Positions 9,263-17,440 of a stretch of 64,000 nt of DNA are shown here, in pieces. The notes under the pieces are model-generated. The model made no database searches, was not told the DNA's origin, and saw only the letters and a list, made by a program, of their open reading frames with translations. The DNA is taken from NCBI RefSeq assembly GCF_004362195.1, contig NZ_SNWG01000001.1, forward strand, positions 1,302,001 to 1,366,000, read 5' to 3'. The position numbers were made by a program, and so were the translations under genes. The stretch is from Microbacterium sp. BK668 (GTDB lineage: Bacteria; Actinomycetota; Actinomycetes; Actinomycetales; Microbacteriaceae). Numbering within the stretch: the first letter of the stretch is position 1; each line of letters starts with the position of its first letter.

Positions 9263-9601
9263 TCAGGCCGCCGTCGGCACGGCTGTCGGCGCGGGCTCCT
9301 GAACCCAGTCGTTCAGGTCGATCGTGAGACCGCCCGTCGAGTTGGCGAGACGGCTGAACTCCTGCAGCACGGCGGGCAAGAGGGTCTCCGGGACCTCGGA
9401 GCTGAAGACGAAGCGCAGCGGAATGGATTCCTGAAGCCAGAGCGCGGACCGGCCGTGCGGATCGGCGACATCGTGCCGCCACGAGAGGGTGAAGCTCTCC
9501 CGGCGGCGTAGCTTGGTCGTGATGACGACCTTCAGATGAGCAAGGAGAGCGTCCGGAATCTCGATACCCCGGTCGCTGTCTCCGTAATACAGGCAGCCCA
9601 T
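9263..9601 (-). CDS. Small soluble protein of the DUF7882-like Microbacteriaceae family
   Basis: A 112-residue protein whose start MGCLYYGDSDRGIEIPDALLAHL and LRRRESFTLSW motif match a small family common in Microbacteriaceae, sometimes misnamed ATP-dependent DNA ligase. Its function is not established. No membrane segment or signal peptide is seen. The ATG at 9601 has a strong ribosome-binding site (AAGGGAGG on the minus strand at 9607-9614). A 168-base divergent region separates it from a MarR gene, so the MarR protein may control it (inference). Confidence 0.8.
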   Translation of the reverse strand: MGCLYYGDSDRGIEIPDALLAHLKVVITTKLRRRESFTLSWRHDVADPHGRSALWLQESIPLRFVFSSEVPETLLPAVLQEFSRLANSTGGLTIDLNDWVQEPAPTAVPTAA

Positions 9602-9769
9602 GAGGGCCTCCCTTCTCGGAACGGGGGTTCAGTGACGCCGGCGGAGTCACTGGTTCCGATTCCGCCCAGCGTAGCAAGAAACTTCACCGGTTTAAATAGC
9701 TCAGTGAAATATTCAGGCGTCTAAAGAAAGGAGTAGACTGCGGCGAGTCCGCGGTCTCGGGGAGTCCTC

Positions 9770-10210
9770 ATGTCTGAAGAAGCAGTGGTGCCGGGCCTGA
9801 GGCGAGCCCTCACGGACTACATCCGTGCACGGTCCACCGCCTTCTCGGCCGCGCGCCGCGAGCTCGGCATCGGTGAGGGCGACGCGAACGCCCTCCTTCA
9901 CATCGCGGCGCATCCCGGCATCCGTCCGACGCAGCTTCGCGAGTACCTGGGCATCACAGCCGCCGGCGTGACCGCCCTCATCGACCGGCTGGTCGATCGC
10001 GGTGCGGTGCGCCGTGACATCGATCCCGGTGATCGCCGCGTGAACCGCATCAGCCTGACCATCGATCTGGCCCAGGAGCCGTGGGTGCTGCTCACGCGAT
10101 TCGACGACGACTTCGACACGGCCCTGCTCGATGCCGACGAGGTCGAGACCGCGCGGTTCGCGGAACTCCTCGACTCGCTGATCGCGATCACCGTGAGCCG
10201 CCGCGCCTGA
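9770..10210 (+). CDS. MarR-family transcriptional regulator
   Basis: A 146-residue winged-helix regulator. The recognition region is TQLREYLGITAAGVTALIDRL, followed by the wing with a DPGDRRVNR motif, the typical MarR DxRxxR wing. ATG 9770 has GGGGAG eight bases upstream. The 9668-9740 stretch before it is unusually AT-rich for this genome (TTTAAA, AAATATT), as expected for a promoter and operator. It is divergent from the DUF7882-like gene, which is a plausible target. The ligand is unknown. Confidence 0.88.
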   Translation: MSEEAVVPGLRRALTDYIRARSTAFSAARRELGIGEGDANALLHIAAHPGIRPTQLREYLGITAAGVTALIDRLVDRGAVRRDIDPGDRRVNRISLTIDLAQEPWVLLTRFDDDFDTALLDADEVETARFAELLDSLIAITVSRRA

Positions 10211-10259
10211 CACGCGCGGGACTGCCTCGGACGGGCGAAGCGCAGGGTCTTGCCGGCGC

Positions 10260-10604
10260 TCAGGGCGTGTCGAGTCCCGAGTAGCCCGCCGACTTCGTCT
10301 CGAGGAACTCGCACAGCGCCGAGACGGTCGCGAGCTCGTCGGACAGCGCCCGCACTCCGTCCGAGTCGAGTGTGATCGCCTCGTCGCGCGCCTCCATCGT
10401 CACGACCCACCTGGTGGCGAACGCCGCCTCCGGCTGGATGTACATGACCGTCGAGGCATTGGCCAGTTGCACGCCGACGAGCCCCGTGTTGGCGCCGTCC
10501 TCGCCGTCCTGGTGCATCACCTTGAACGTGCCGTCGATGCGATGCCCCTGCTCTTGGAACTCGGTGAGCCACGACTCGAGCGTCAGCTGACTGCGGAACG
10601 GCAT
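10260..10604 (-). CDS. Hypothetical 114-residue protein
   Basis: I do not recognise this family. From ATG 10604 it begins MPFRSQLTLESWLTEFQEQG and ends near ETKSAGYSGLDTP. It looks like a compact soluble alpha/beta protein without Cys, signal peptide or membrane helix. A longer form from a TTG at 10646 would add 14 residues with a CSSC pair, but no ribosome-binding site supports it. Codon use is normal for the window. It converges on the MarR gene 49 bases away. Confidence 0.65.
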   Translation of the reverse strand: MPFRSQLTLESWLTEFQEQGHRIDGTFKVMHQDGEDGANTGLVGVQLANASTVMYIQPEAAFATRWVVTMEARDEAITLDSDGVRALSDELATVSALCEFLETKSAGYSGLDTP

Positions 10605-10691
10605 CACCCGCACGTCCCGTCCGCACGATGAACACACACGGAGCAAATCTACGCGGTGGTCAGGAGCGATGTCGCCTCCCGATACGAATGA

Positions 10692-10738
10692 CGCAGAACG
10701 GGCACGTCAAGCGGGGGCGGGATCCTCTTCGTTCTGCG
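10692..10738. repeat. Nine-base inverted repeat in a divergent intergenic region
   Basis: CGCAGAACG at 10692-10700 is repeated inverted as CGTTCTGCG at 10730-10738. It lies between the hypothetical gene (start 10604, minus) and the PAP2 gene (start 10782, plus). The spacing of 29 bases would put both arms on similar helix faces. It may be an operator pair; no regulator can be assigned. Confidence 0.4.
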
Positions 10739-10781
10739 ACGATTTGAGCATGGGTCAGCACCACACCCCGCCCGCAGAAGC

Positions 10782-11474
10782 ATGACGACCGACGCGCAGG
10801 AGCAGACCGCGGAGCTCGAGGCCATCCGCCACGTCGACGCGCGGCGCATGCTCGTCCTCACGATCGCGATCGTCGCGACCGTCGCGTTCGTGATCCTGAG
10901 ACTCGTCGTCGCGCTCAGCGATCACTACCCGCTACCGATGGACGAGTGGTGGGACGATCTGATGCACGCGACGCTCACCGATGCCGGCGTGATCATCGCC
11001 TGGGTGCCCGCCATCGTGGGCGGCACGATCGGCATGATCGTGATCGGCCTCCTGCTCGTCCTCGTCCTGTGGTGGCGAAGGGGGCGGGGGGATGCCGCCA
11101 ACATGGCCGCCGCGATCGTGCTCGTCGTCGCGATCGGCGCGCCCATGGCCGCGATCATCGCCCGCGCCAGGCCGGATGACTCCCTCGCGGAGCGCATGGC
11201 GACGTCGTTCCCGTCGGGTCACACCGCCGTGGCCACGACGGTCGTCGTGACGCTCGGCCTGCTGCTGCGCCGGTGGTACGTGTGGCTGGCGGGCGCCGTC
11301 TGGGTGGTGTTCATGATGTGGAGCCGGACCTACCTGCACGCGCACTGGCTGAGCGATGTCATCGCCGGGATGCTCGAAGGCATCGTCGTGGCGAGCCTCG
11401 TGTGGTGCGCGGTGGAGGCGCTGCGCGACCGCAGAGCGCAACGGTCCGACGAACCGGCGCCGACAGAGTCCTGA
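10782..11474 (+). CDS. PAP2-family membrane phosphatase
   Basis: A 230-residue membrane lipid phosphatase (phosphatidic acid phosphatase type 2, or undecaprenyl-diphosphate phosphatase-like). The three catalytic motifs are visible: ARARPDD (motif 1), PSGH (motif 2) and SRTYLHAHWLSD (motif 3 with nucleophilic His). About five to six transmembrane helices surround them. ATG 10782 is the first in frame; upstream is GC-rich with GCAGAAGC just before it. The substrate lipid is unknown. The next gene, a DUF1206 protein, follows 80 bases later on the same strand. Confidence 0.9.
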   Translation: MTTDAQEQTAELEAIRHVDARRMLVLTIAIVATVAFVILRLVVALSDHYPLPMDEWWDDLMHATLTDAGVIIAWVPAIVGGTIGMIVIGLLLVLVLWWRRGRGDAANMAAAIVLVVAIGAPMAAIIARARPDDSLAERMATSFPSGHTAVATTVVVTLGLLLRRWYVWLAGAVWVVFMMWSRTYLHAHWLSDVIAGMLEGIVVASLVWCAVEALRDRRAQRSDEPAPTES

Positions 11475-11554
11475 CTCCGCGCTCTGGCCGGGAGCACGCC
11501 GCGCCGTCTCGTCAAGCCATACCCTGCCGCGGCCCGGCTCGATACTCTCCCCGC

Positions 11555-12358
11555 ATGGACAACACCCCCCAAGCCGCTGCCCGGGCGGCACAGGATTCGA
11601 CCGCGTTCAGAGTCGCGGCGCGGATCGGCTACATCGTTCTCGGCATCCTCCACCTCGTCATCGGCGGCATCGCCATCTCGATCGCCACCGGCGGCGGGGG
11701 AGAAGCCGACCAGGGCGGCGCCATGGAGCAGATCGGGAAGGCCCCCTTGGGAGTCTTCGTGCTCTGGCTCATCGTGCTGGGACTCGTCGCGCTCGCGGGA
11801 TGGCAGGTCGCCGAGGCGCTGCTGGAGCGCGACCCCGACACCAAGAAGAAGTGGGGACACCGCGCCAAGTACATCGGCACGGCCCTCATCTACCTCGCGA
11901 TCGCGGGCACGGCGCTGGTCTACGCCCTCGGTGGGCAGTCGGACTCCTCGGAGTCGACGCAGACGTTCAGCGCGCAGCTCATGTCGACGGGCCCCGGCGT
12001 CGTGCTGGTCGCGGTGATCGGCCTCGGAGTCGCGGCGATCGGCGTCGCGTTCATCTTCCGCGGGGCGACGCGGGCGTTCGAGAAGCACCTCGATCTCCCG
12101 GACAACCCGGCCCGGCGGGGAATCGTCACCTTCGGCGTCGTCGGCTACATCGCCAAGGGGATCGCAGTCGGAATCACCGGAATCCTCTTCATCGCCGCCG
12201 CCCTCACTCACGACCCCGAGACCGCGGGCGGCCTCGACGCCGCCCTGCACACGCTCGCCGAACTGCCGTTCGGGCCCGTGATCCTCTGGATCGTGGGCGC
12301 CGGCCTCGCGCTGTACGGCGTGTTCTGCTTCGCGCGGGCGCGCTACGCGCGCATGTGA
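11555..12358 (+). CDS. DUF1206-domain membrane protein
   Basis: A 267-residue protein built from three repeats of a two-helix unit, the DUF1206 pattern. Each unit carries a Gly-rich first helix (ARIGYIVLGILHLVIGG, HRAKYIGTALIYLAIAGTAL, VGYIAKGIAVGITGILF) and a second helix ending in an Arg/Lys-rich loop. Six transmembrane segments are expected. Function is unknown for the family. ATG 11555 opens the first helix unit directly. The open frame upstream belongs to the antisense or neighbouring gene region. Confidence 0.88.
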   Translation: MDNTPQAAARAAQDSTAFRVAARIGYIVLGILHLVIGGIAISIATGGGGEADQGGAMEQIGKAPLGVFVLWLIVLGLVALAGWQVAEALLERDPDTKKKWGHRAKYIGTALIYLAIAGTALVYALGGQSDSSESTQTFSAQLMSTGPGVVLVAVIGLGVAAIGVAFIFRGATRAFEKHLDLPDNPARRGIVTFGVVGYIAKGIAVGITGILFIAAALTHDPETAGGLDAALHTLAELPFGPVILWIVGAGLALYGVFCFARARYARM

Positions 12359-12526
12359 GAGGATGCCTCAGCCGGAAAGCGCCGCACTATAGCGCGTCAA
12401 GAGCCTGCTGTACAGGGATGAAGCCGATATGCGCGGGAAATCGCCAGCCACGATAGCTTGGCTCCACCCCCCGCGCCGGACCCGCCGGCGCCGACCAACC
12501 TCGTAACACGGAGGAAGGAAAGCATC

Positions 12527-12805
12527 ATGCTCTGGACCATTCTCGGACTCATCGTCATCGGGCTCATCGCCGGTCTGATCGCTCGCGCAGTCATTCCCGG
12601 CAAGCAGAGCATCGGCATCCTGATGACGATCGTCCTCGGCATCGTCGGCTCGTTCGTCGGAGGTTTCCTCGGATTCCTCATCTTCGGCGCCGACCCGCAG
12701 GGCGGCTTCCTGCAGCCCTCGGGCATCATCGGCTCGATCATCGGAGCCATCATCGTCCTCGGCATCTACGTCGCGGTCACGCGTCGTCGCAGCGTGACCC
12801 GCTGA
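12527..12805 (+). CDS. GlsB/YeaQ/YmgE-family stress-associated membrane protein
   Basis: A 92-residue protein with three hydrophobic helices and Gly-zipper texture (GLIAGLIARAVIPGK, GIVGSFVGGFLGFLIFG, GSIIGAIIVLGIYV). This is the transglycosylase-associated/GlsB pattern, linked in other bacteria to envelope stress. ATG 12527 has a strong GGAGGAAGG site upstream. A strong hairpin follows at 12839. It stands alone. The 168-base region before it (12359-12526) shows no gene. Confidence 0.88.
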   Translation: MLWTILGLIVIGLIAGLIARAVIPGKQSIGILMTIVLGIVGSFVGGFLGFLIFGADPQGGFLQPSGIIGSIIGAIIVLGIYVAVTRRRSVTR

Positions 12806-12838
12806 CGCGGCACGCGGCTCCTCTGCCGACGCTGACAG

Positions 12839-12884
12839 GACCTCGCCCGCCGGGCGTCCTTCGGGACACCCGGCGGGCGAGGTC
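12839..12884 (+). terminator. Strong hairpin terminator after the GlsB-like gene
   Basis: Sixteen-base perfect inverted repeat (12839-12854 with 12869-12884) closed by a loop that itself contains GTCCTTCGGGAC, a small UUCG hairpin. It is followed by TTCTG. It lies between the GlsB-like gene and the convergent LacI gene and may serve both directions. Confidence 0.88.
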
Positions 12885-12943
12885 TTCTGCATACGGCGCG
12901 CCCGAGGCCGATGCGGGCGGCCCCTCGGCGCGCACGAACGCAG

Positions 12944-14008
12944 TCAGCGGGTCGACGCGCGCAGGACGACGCTGGCCGCGGCGGTGATGCGCCGCGGGGC
13001 CCCCCGGCCGATCCCCGCGAGGCGGCGGAGCATCAAGGCGACGATCGCGTCGGCCATCTCGTCGTTGCCCGGCTCGATCGTCGAGAGCGGCGGTGTCAGG
13101 AATCGCCCCGACTTCACGTTGTCGAACCCTATGACCTGCACCTGTCCCGGAATGTCCCGGCCATTCTCGTGGAGCGCGCGGACGGCGCCCATGGCGCAGG
13201 AATCCGTGAGCGCGAAGACGGCGTCGAACTCGCGCGCTTCGTCGAGGAGGGCTCGGATGGTGCGGTAGCCGGCGGCGATGCCGAGGCTGCTCGGGACGAT
13301 GAGCTCGGCCCGCGGACGCAGCCCTCGGGCCTCATGCGCATCGAGGTACCCCTGCGTGCGGAGGGTCTCGACGGAGTCGCCCTCGTCCGTCGAGCCGCCC
13401 AGCACGACGATGGAGCGAGCGCCTCGCTCCATCAGCGCCTCGGTCGCCATGCGCCCGCCGCCCCGGTTGTCCATCACGACGTGGTCGAGGCGCGCTGACA
13501 GCGCCCTCTCGCCGAGGAGGATGATCGGCTTCGACGGCGTGATGACGTCGAGATCGGTCGCCTCGCTCGCCGCGACCGCGAGGATGAAACCGTCATAGGT
13601 CTCGAGGTGGGACGCGGCGAGAGACTCGACCTCGGCCGAGATCGCACCGCCGGTGATCTCGGTCACCATGCGGACGCCCTGGGCCGCGAAGCGCCTAGAC
13701 AGCCGGTCGGCGAGCTCGCCGTAGTATTCCTGCGCGAGGGCGGGCAGCCCCAGACCCACCATTCCCGTCCGGCCCCGGCGCAACGAGCGGGCACTCTGAT
13801 TCAGGCGGTAGCCGAGCGCCTGGATCGCCTCGACGACGCGCTGCGTCGTCTCCGGGCCCACGTGATCCCGTCGCCCGTTGACGACGTTCGAGACGGTCTG
13901 GGCCGACACGCCGGCGCGCTGCGCAACATCCTGCATGGTGACGTGCGCTGTGAGATCAGGAGGCCGGGGCTCGTCGCTCAATCGGGAGGGAATCGCTTCG
14001 GGGGACAT
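12944..14008 (-). CDS. LacI-family repressor of the GH43 locus
   Basis: A 354-residue regulator. The LacI-type HTH lies at about residues 24-45 (MQDVAQRAGVSAQTVSNVVNG), with a hinge region and then a periplasmic-binding-protein-like sugar sensor ending VIGFDNVKSGRFLTPPLSTIEP. ATG 14008 is chosen; the open frame extends 39 codons upstream without family sequence and through the operator. It is divergent from a GH43 gene, and the 15-mer TGTGACCGCTAACAT lies between them and again before the 5687 gene. It should therefore repress both hemicellulase genes until an arabinose- or xylose-containing sugar binds (inference). Confidence 0.88.
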   Translation of the reverse strand: MSPEAIPSRLSDEPRPPDLTAHVTMQDVAQRAGVSAQTVSNVVNGRRDHVGPETTQRVVEAIQALGYRLNQSARSLRRGRTGMVGLGLPALAQEYYGELADRLSRRFAAQGVRMVTEITGGAISAEVESLAASHLETYDGFILAVAASEATDLDVITPSKPIILLGERALSARLDHVVMDNRGGGRMATEALMERGARSIVVLGGSTDEGDSVETLRTQGYLDAHEARGLRPRAELIVPSSLGIAAGYRTIRALLDEAREFDAVFALTDSCAMGAVRALHENGRDIPGQVQVIGFDNVKSGRFLTPPLSTIEPGNDEMADAIVALMLRRLAGIGRGAPRRITAAASVVLRASTR

Positions 14009-14092
14009 CCCGACTCTACCGGCCCTTTCGCCCGTCGTCCGCGACGTCCTCGTCGCCGCGCCGACGGCCACGAGTGAGCATGTGGCGGTTGT

Positions 14093-14105
14093 TCGATCAA
14101 CGAAT
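14093..14105. promoter_or_regulatory. GATC-centred palindrome near the LacI start
   Basis: TTCGATCAACGAA is an approximate palindrome 85 bases upstream of the LacI gene start. A related sequence TTGATCGATAAA occurs at 14269-14280 just before the GH43 ribosome-binding site, and GGATCGATAAA at 5590-5600. It could be an autoregulatory or second-regulator site. The evidence is only sequence similarity. Confidence 0.35.
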
Positions 14106-14132
14106 TCATCCGGATGCCTTGCCATCAGTATG

Positions 14133-14147
14133 TGTGACCGCTAACAT
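14133..14147. promoter_or_regulatory. LacI-type operator candidate upstream of second GH43 gene
   Basis: Exact copy of the 15-mer at 5559-5573. It lies in the 283-base divergent region between the LacI gene and the GH43 gene at 14292, so one site could control both directions. The flanking bases differ from those of the first copy, which argues that the 15-mer itself is selected. Confidence 0.72.
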
Positions 14148-14291
14148 CCGAATACCGCCAATCGGGCGCACCGCACAGAGCAGTGAGCCGGACCTCGACG
14201 CCGCTGTCATGTCGCCCAGCCTCGCGGTTCCTTCGGCGTGCCTTCGACGCGCCGTCGGGAGGTCGATGTTGATCGATAAAGGAGACGCGAA

Positions 14292-17279
14292 GTGAAGGCA
14301 TCCATCCCTCTCGCCAGCAGGCAGCCGCGCGGCCGACGCCCCTCGCGGCTCGGCACGTACGGGAGGACGCTCCGGCCGATCGCGGCCCTCAGTGCAGCGC
14401 TCGTGGCCGGCGCGCTGCTGCTGGCCCCGGGCGGCGCGACGGCGGCCGATCCCTGGAACCCGGACTCGGGCTACACCTCCACCGACAAGGGCGACGGCAC
14501 CTACACGGTGCCGCTGCTCAACGCGGATGTGCCCGACGTGTCGGTGGAGCGGATCCCCGCGTCGGAGAACGGGGAGGGTCGGGACATCTACTACATGATC
14601 AGCACCACGATGCACCTCAGCCCGGGTGCCCCGATCATGAAGTCCTACGACCTCGTCAACTGGGAGATCGTCAACTACGTCTTCGACCGCGCCGACATCA
14701 GCGACTCCTTCTCGCTGCGCAACGGACAGACCTCGTACGGCCAGGGCCAGTGGGCCTCGTCGATCCGCTACCACGCCGGCAAGTGGTACGTCGCCTTCAA
14801 CACCAACAACCTCGGCGGCTCGTACCTCTACGTGACCGACGACATCGACGACGGCTCGTGGGAGCGGATCCCGCTCGGGCGGGCGTACCACGACCCGTCG
14901 CTGTTCTTCGACATCGACGGCACGCCCTACATCTTCTACGGGTCGGGTTCGACCAGCGCGGTCAAGCTCTCCAGCGACCTCAAGACCGTCGTCGCGGAGT
15001 ATCCGCAGATCCTCCGCACCTCGGACTATCCCGGAGCGTCGTTCATCGGAGGCCTCTTCGAGGGCGCGCAGGTGCAGTACATCGACGGCAAGTACTACAT
15101 CGTCATCATCACGTGGCCGTCCGGGCAGGGGCGTCAGGTGGCGCTCTTCCGCTCCGACTCGCTCCTCGGCCGGTATGCGACGGCCGACGGCAGCAACCCC
15201 TACGAGGCGAGGGGAGTGCTCAACTCGAACGGCTTCGCGCAGGGCAGCCTCGTTCCGATCGCGCGCGACGGCGGTGGCACGGACTGGTGGGGCATGTTCT
15301 TCCGCGACACCTTCCCGATCGGCCGCATCCCGGCGCTCATCCCGGCCACGTGGTCGAACGGCTGGCCGACGTTCGGCAACAACGGCTCGGTGCCGGTCAA
15401 CGGCTCGTTCGCCAAGCCCATCGAGCTGTCGCCCGAGGAGGCGCTGTACGAGCGGCAGAAGAGCATCGTGGTCTCGGACGACTTCGACAACGATGCGCCC
15501 GAACGGGCCTACATGAACGAGGACTGGACGATCCCCGCCCCGCCGAGCGTCGACCAGTCGCTCCTCGGCGTCGAGCTGCTCGCGAACCCCGGCTTCGAGA
15601 ACGGCACGACGGGGTGGACGGTCAACGACACCGCGACGATCGCTGCGTCGACGGATGCCGCATCCGGCGCCGGCGCCCTGCAGGTGACGGCTCGCCAGAC
15701 GACCGGCTCGGGCCCCGCCCAGGACGTCTCGGGGAAGGTGCAGCACAACGTCACGTACGACATCTCGGCGAAGATCAAGTACGAGAACCCCAACAGCCCG
15801 GCGACGAAGCAGTTCTTCGTCACCGCCCGCTACGGGAGCACCTTCACCAACCTCGCGAGCGTCACGGCGACGCGCGGTCAGTGGGCGACGCTGTCGGGCA
15901 GCTTCACGGTGCCGACGACGCAGAGCCTGTCGTCGATGCGGATCTTCATCGAGACGCCCTGGACGAGCAACGCCAACGCGCTGGCCGCGCCCGACACGCA
16001 CCTCATGGACTTCACGGTCGACGACGTCTCGCTCAAGGGCCGTCCGCTCACGACCGAGCTCCCGGTCGAGGCCGAGATCGCGCCGAACGGCTCCCGACTC
16101 GCGCTGCCCTGGGAGTGGAACCACGCTCCCGACAACCGCTACTGGTCGCTGACCGACCGCGACGGATGGCTGCGCCTGACGACGGGCAAGGTCGTCACGG
16201 GCAACACGCGGCACTACAAGCTCGCCAACGACGACGAGGCGACCTTCCTCGAGGAGGCACGCAACACCCTGTCGCAGCGCACCTTCGGCCCGCGCCAGTC
16301 GGCCGAGACGAAGCTCGACATCTCGGGTATGAAGAACGGCGACGTCGCAGGCCTCGCCGCGTACAACCGGGGGTTCTCGTACGTCGCGGTCAAGCGCGTG
16401 AACGGCGTCAACACGGTGGGCGTGGTCAACCGGGTGCAGCCGTTCACGGCGACGATCGACCAGGCAGCGGTCGAGAGTTTCCTGCCCGGCACGACGGCGG
16501 CGCTGGGCTCGGCCACGCAGGTGCACCTCAAGGCGGACCTCGACTTCGCGTCGCCGACGGGTCAGCTGTGGACGACCTTCTACTACAGCCTCGACGGCGG
16601 CACCTGGAACCAGCTCGGGACCCGCGTCGGGCCGCAGACGCTCGACGGCGCCCTGACGCACTTCATGGGTCATCGTGTGGGGCTGTTCACCTACGCGACC
16701 TCCGAGGCGGGCGGTCATGTCGATTTCGACCACTACCTGCTGAGCGACACGCTCACTGCGCAGAACCTCGCGCTCGACACCAGCGACCTCGATGCCGCGA
16801 TCGCGCATGCCGCGACGCTTCGCGAGGCCGACTACCCCGCGGCGGAGTGGGCTGAGATGCGCAGGCTCCTCGCGCAGGCCCAGGCCGCGCGCGCCGGCAC
16901 CTTCGGCACGCAGAACCAGATCGACGCCCCCGAGCGTGCGCTGAGCCTCCAGCTCGCGAAGCTCGGCGTGGTGAAGGTCGACGCGCCGTCGCTGGATGTG
17001 TCGGTGCTGGCGTCGACGCGGTGCGTGGCGGGCAAGGCGGTCGTGGCGGTGCAGGCGACGAACGGTGAGGCGGTGCCGGTGGCGCTGTCGATCTCGTCGG
17101 CGTACGGGTCGAAGACGGTCGCTGAGCTGGCGGCGGGCAAGACCACGGCGCAGGCGTTTACGTCGCGTCTGGTGTCGGTGCCGGAGGGTTCGGCGTCGGT
17201 GCAGGCTTCGGCCACGGTCGAGGGGAAGGCGGTGTCGGTGACGCTCGATGCACCGTACGCCGCGCGTTCCTGCGGCTGA
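14292..17279 (+). CDS. Secreted GH43 (probable GH43_12-type) beta-xylosidase/arabinofuranosidase, multidomain
   Basis: A 995-residue exported hemicellulase. The signal peptide has a long basic n-region (cleavage near residue 52). The GH43 catalytic domain is at about 70-385, with probable D82 (DVPDVSV), D201 (YHDPSLFF) and E257 (LFEGAQ). The TTMHLSPGAPIMKSYDLVNW segment resembles GH43_12 enzymes. A CBM4/9-like module follows at about 430-590 (ANPGFENGTTGW), then a beta-xylosidase C-terminal sandwich at about 600-830 and a FIVAR-like helical stretch at about 835-895. Last is the Cys-bounded module (about 898-995) whose DNA nearly equals that of the next enzyme. ATG 14292 follows AAAGGAGA. Confidence 0.86.
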   Translation: MKASIPLASRQPRGRRPSRLGTYGRTLRPIAALSAALVAGALLLAPGGATAADPWNPDSGYTSTDKGDGTYTVPLLNADVPDVSVERIPASENGEGRDIYYMISTTMHLSPGAPIMKSYDLVNWEIVNYVFDRADISDSFSLRNGQTSYGQGQWASSIRYHAGKWYVAFNTNNLGGSYLYVTDDIDDGSWERIPLGRAYHDPSLFFDIDGTPYIFYGSGSTSAVKLSSDLKTVVAEYPQILRTSDYPGASFIGGLFEGAQVQYIDGKYYIVIITWPSGQGRQVALFRSDSLLGRYATADGSNPYEARGVLNSNGFAQGSLVPIARDGGGTDWWGMFFRDTFPIGRIPALIPATWSNGWPTFGNNGSVPVNGSFAKPIELSPEEALYERQKSIVVSDDFDNDAPERAYMNEDWTIPAPPSVDQSLLGVELLANPGFENGTTGWTVNDTATIAASTDAASGAGALQVTARQTTGSGPAQDVSGKVQHNVTYDISAKIKYENPNSPATKQFFVTARYGSTFTNLASVTATRGQWATLSGSFTVPTTQSLSSMRIFIETPWTSNANALAAPDTHLMDFTVDDVSLKGRPLTTELPVEAEIAPNGSRLALPWEWNHAPDNRYWSLTDRDGWLRLTTGKVVTGNTRHYKLANDDEATFLEEARNTLSQRTFGPRQSAETKLDISGMKNGDVAGLAAYNRGFSYVAVKRVNGVNTVGVVNRVQPFTATIDQAAVESFLPGTTAALGSATQVHLKADLDFASPTGQLWTTFYYSLDGGTWNQLGTRVGPQTLDGALTHFMGHRVGLFTYATSEAGGHVDFDHYLLSDTLTAQNLALDTSDLDAAIAHAATLREADYPAAEWAEMRRLLAQAQAARAGTFGTQNQIDAPERALSLQLAKLGVVKVDAPSLDVSVLASTRCVAGKAVVAVQATNGEAVPVALSISSAYGSKTVAELAAGKTTAQAFTSRLVSVPEGSASVQASATVEGKAVSVTLDAPYAARSCG

Positions 17280-17280
17280 G
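16985..17280 (+). repeat. 296-base direct repeat, copy 1 (C-terminal module)
   Basis: Encodes the terminal module of the GH43 enzyme, from PSLDVSVLASTRCVAGK to ARSCG and stop. It matches copy 2 at 19564-19859 at all but two positions by eye (an ACG/GCG codon giving Thr/Ala, and TTT/TTC synonymous). Its codons favour a G third base (CTG, GTG, GCG, TCG) more than the surrounding gene. Confidence 0.93.
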
Positions 17281-17286
17281 CGAACC

Positions 17287-17317
17287 GGCGGCCCGGGGTG
17301 CGGTGCCCCGGGCCGCC
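17287..17317 (+). terminator. Hairpin terminator between GH43 genes
   Basis: Twelve-base perfect stem GGCGGCCCGGGG/CCCCGGGCCGCC with a seven-base loop, followed by TTCCCCCCC. It starts eight bases after the stop at 17279. The third GH43 gene begins 124 bases later, so it needs read-through or its own promoter. Confidence 0.82.
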
Positions 17318-17440
17318 TTCCCCCCCGCGCAGGCGAGGCACCTCGCCTTCCGCGCCAGAGACTCCCGGGCCGGGGATCGGCTGACACGACCCGGCCCGGG
17401 ACTGCAAGAAATCGCAGAACAAGGAGGATATCTCTTGGAG

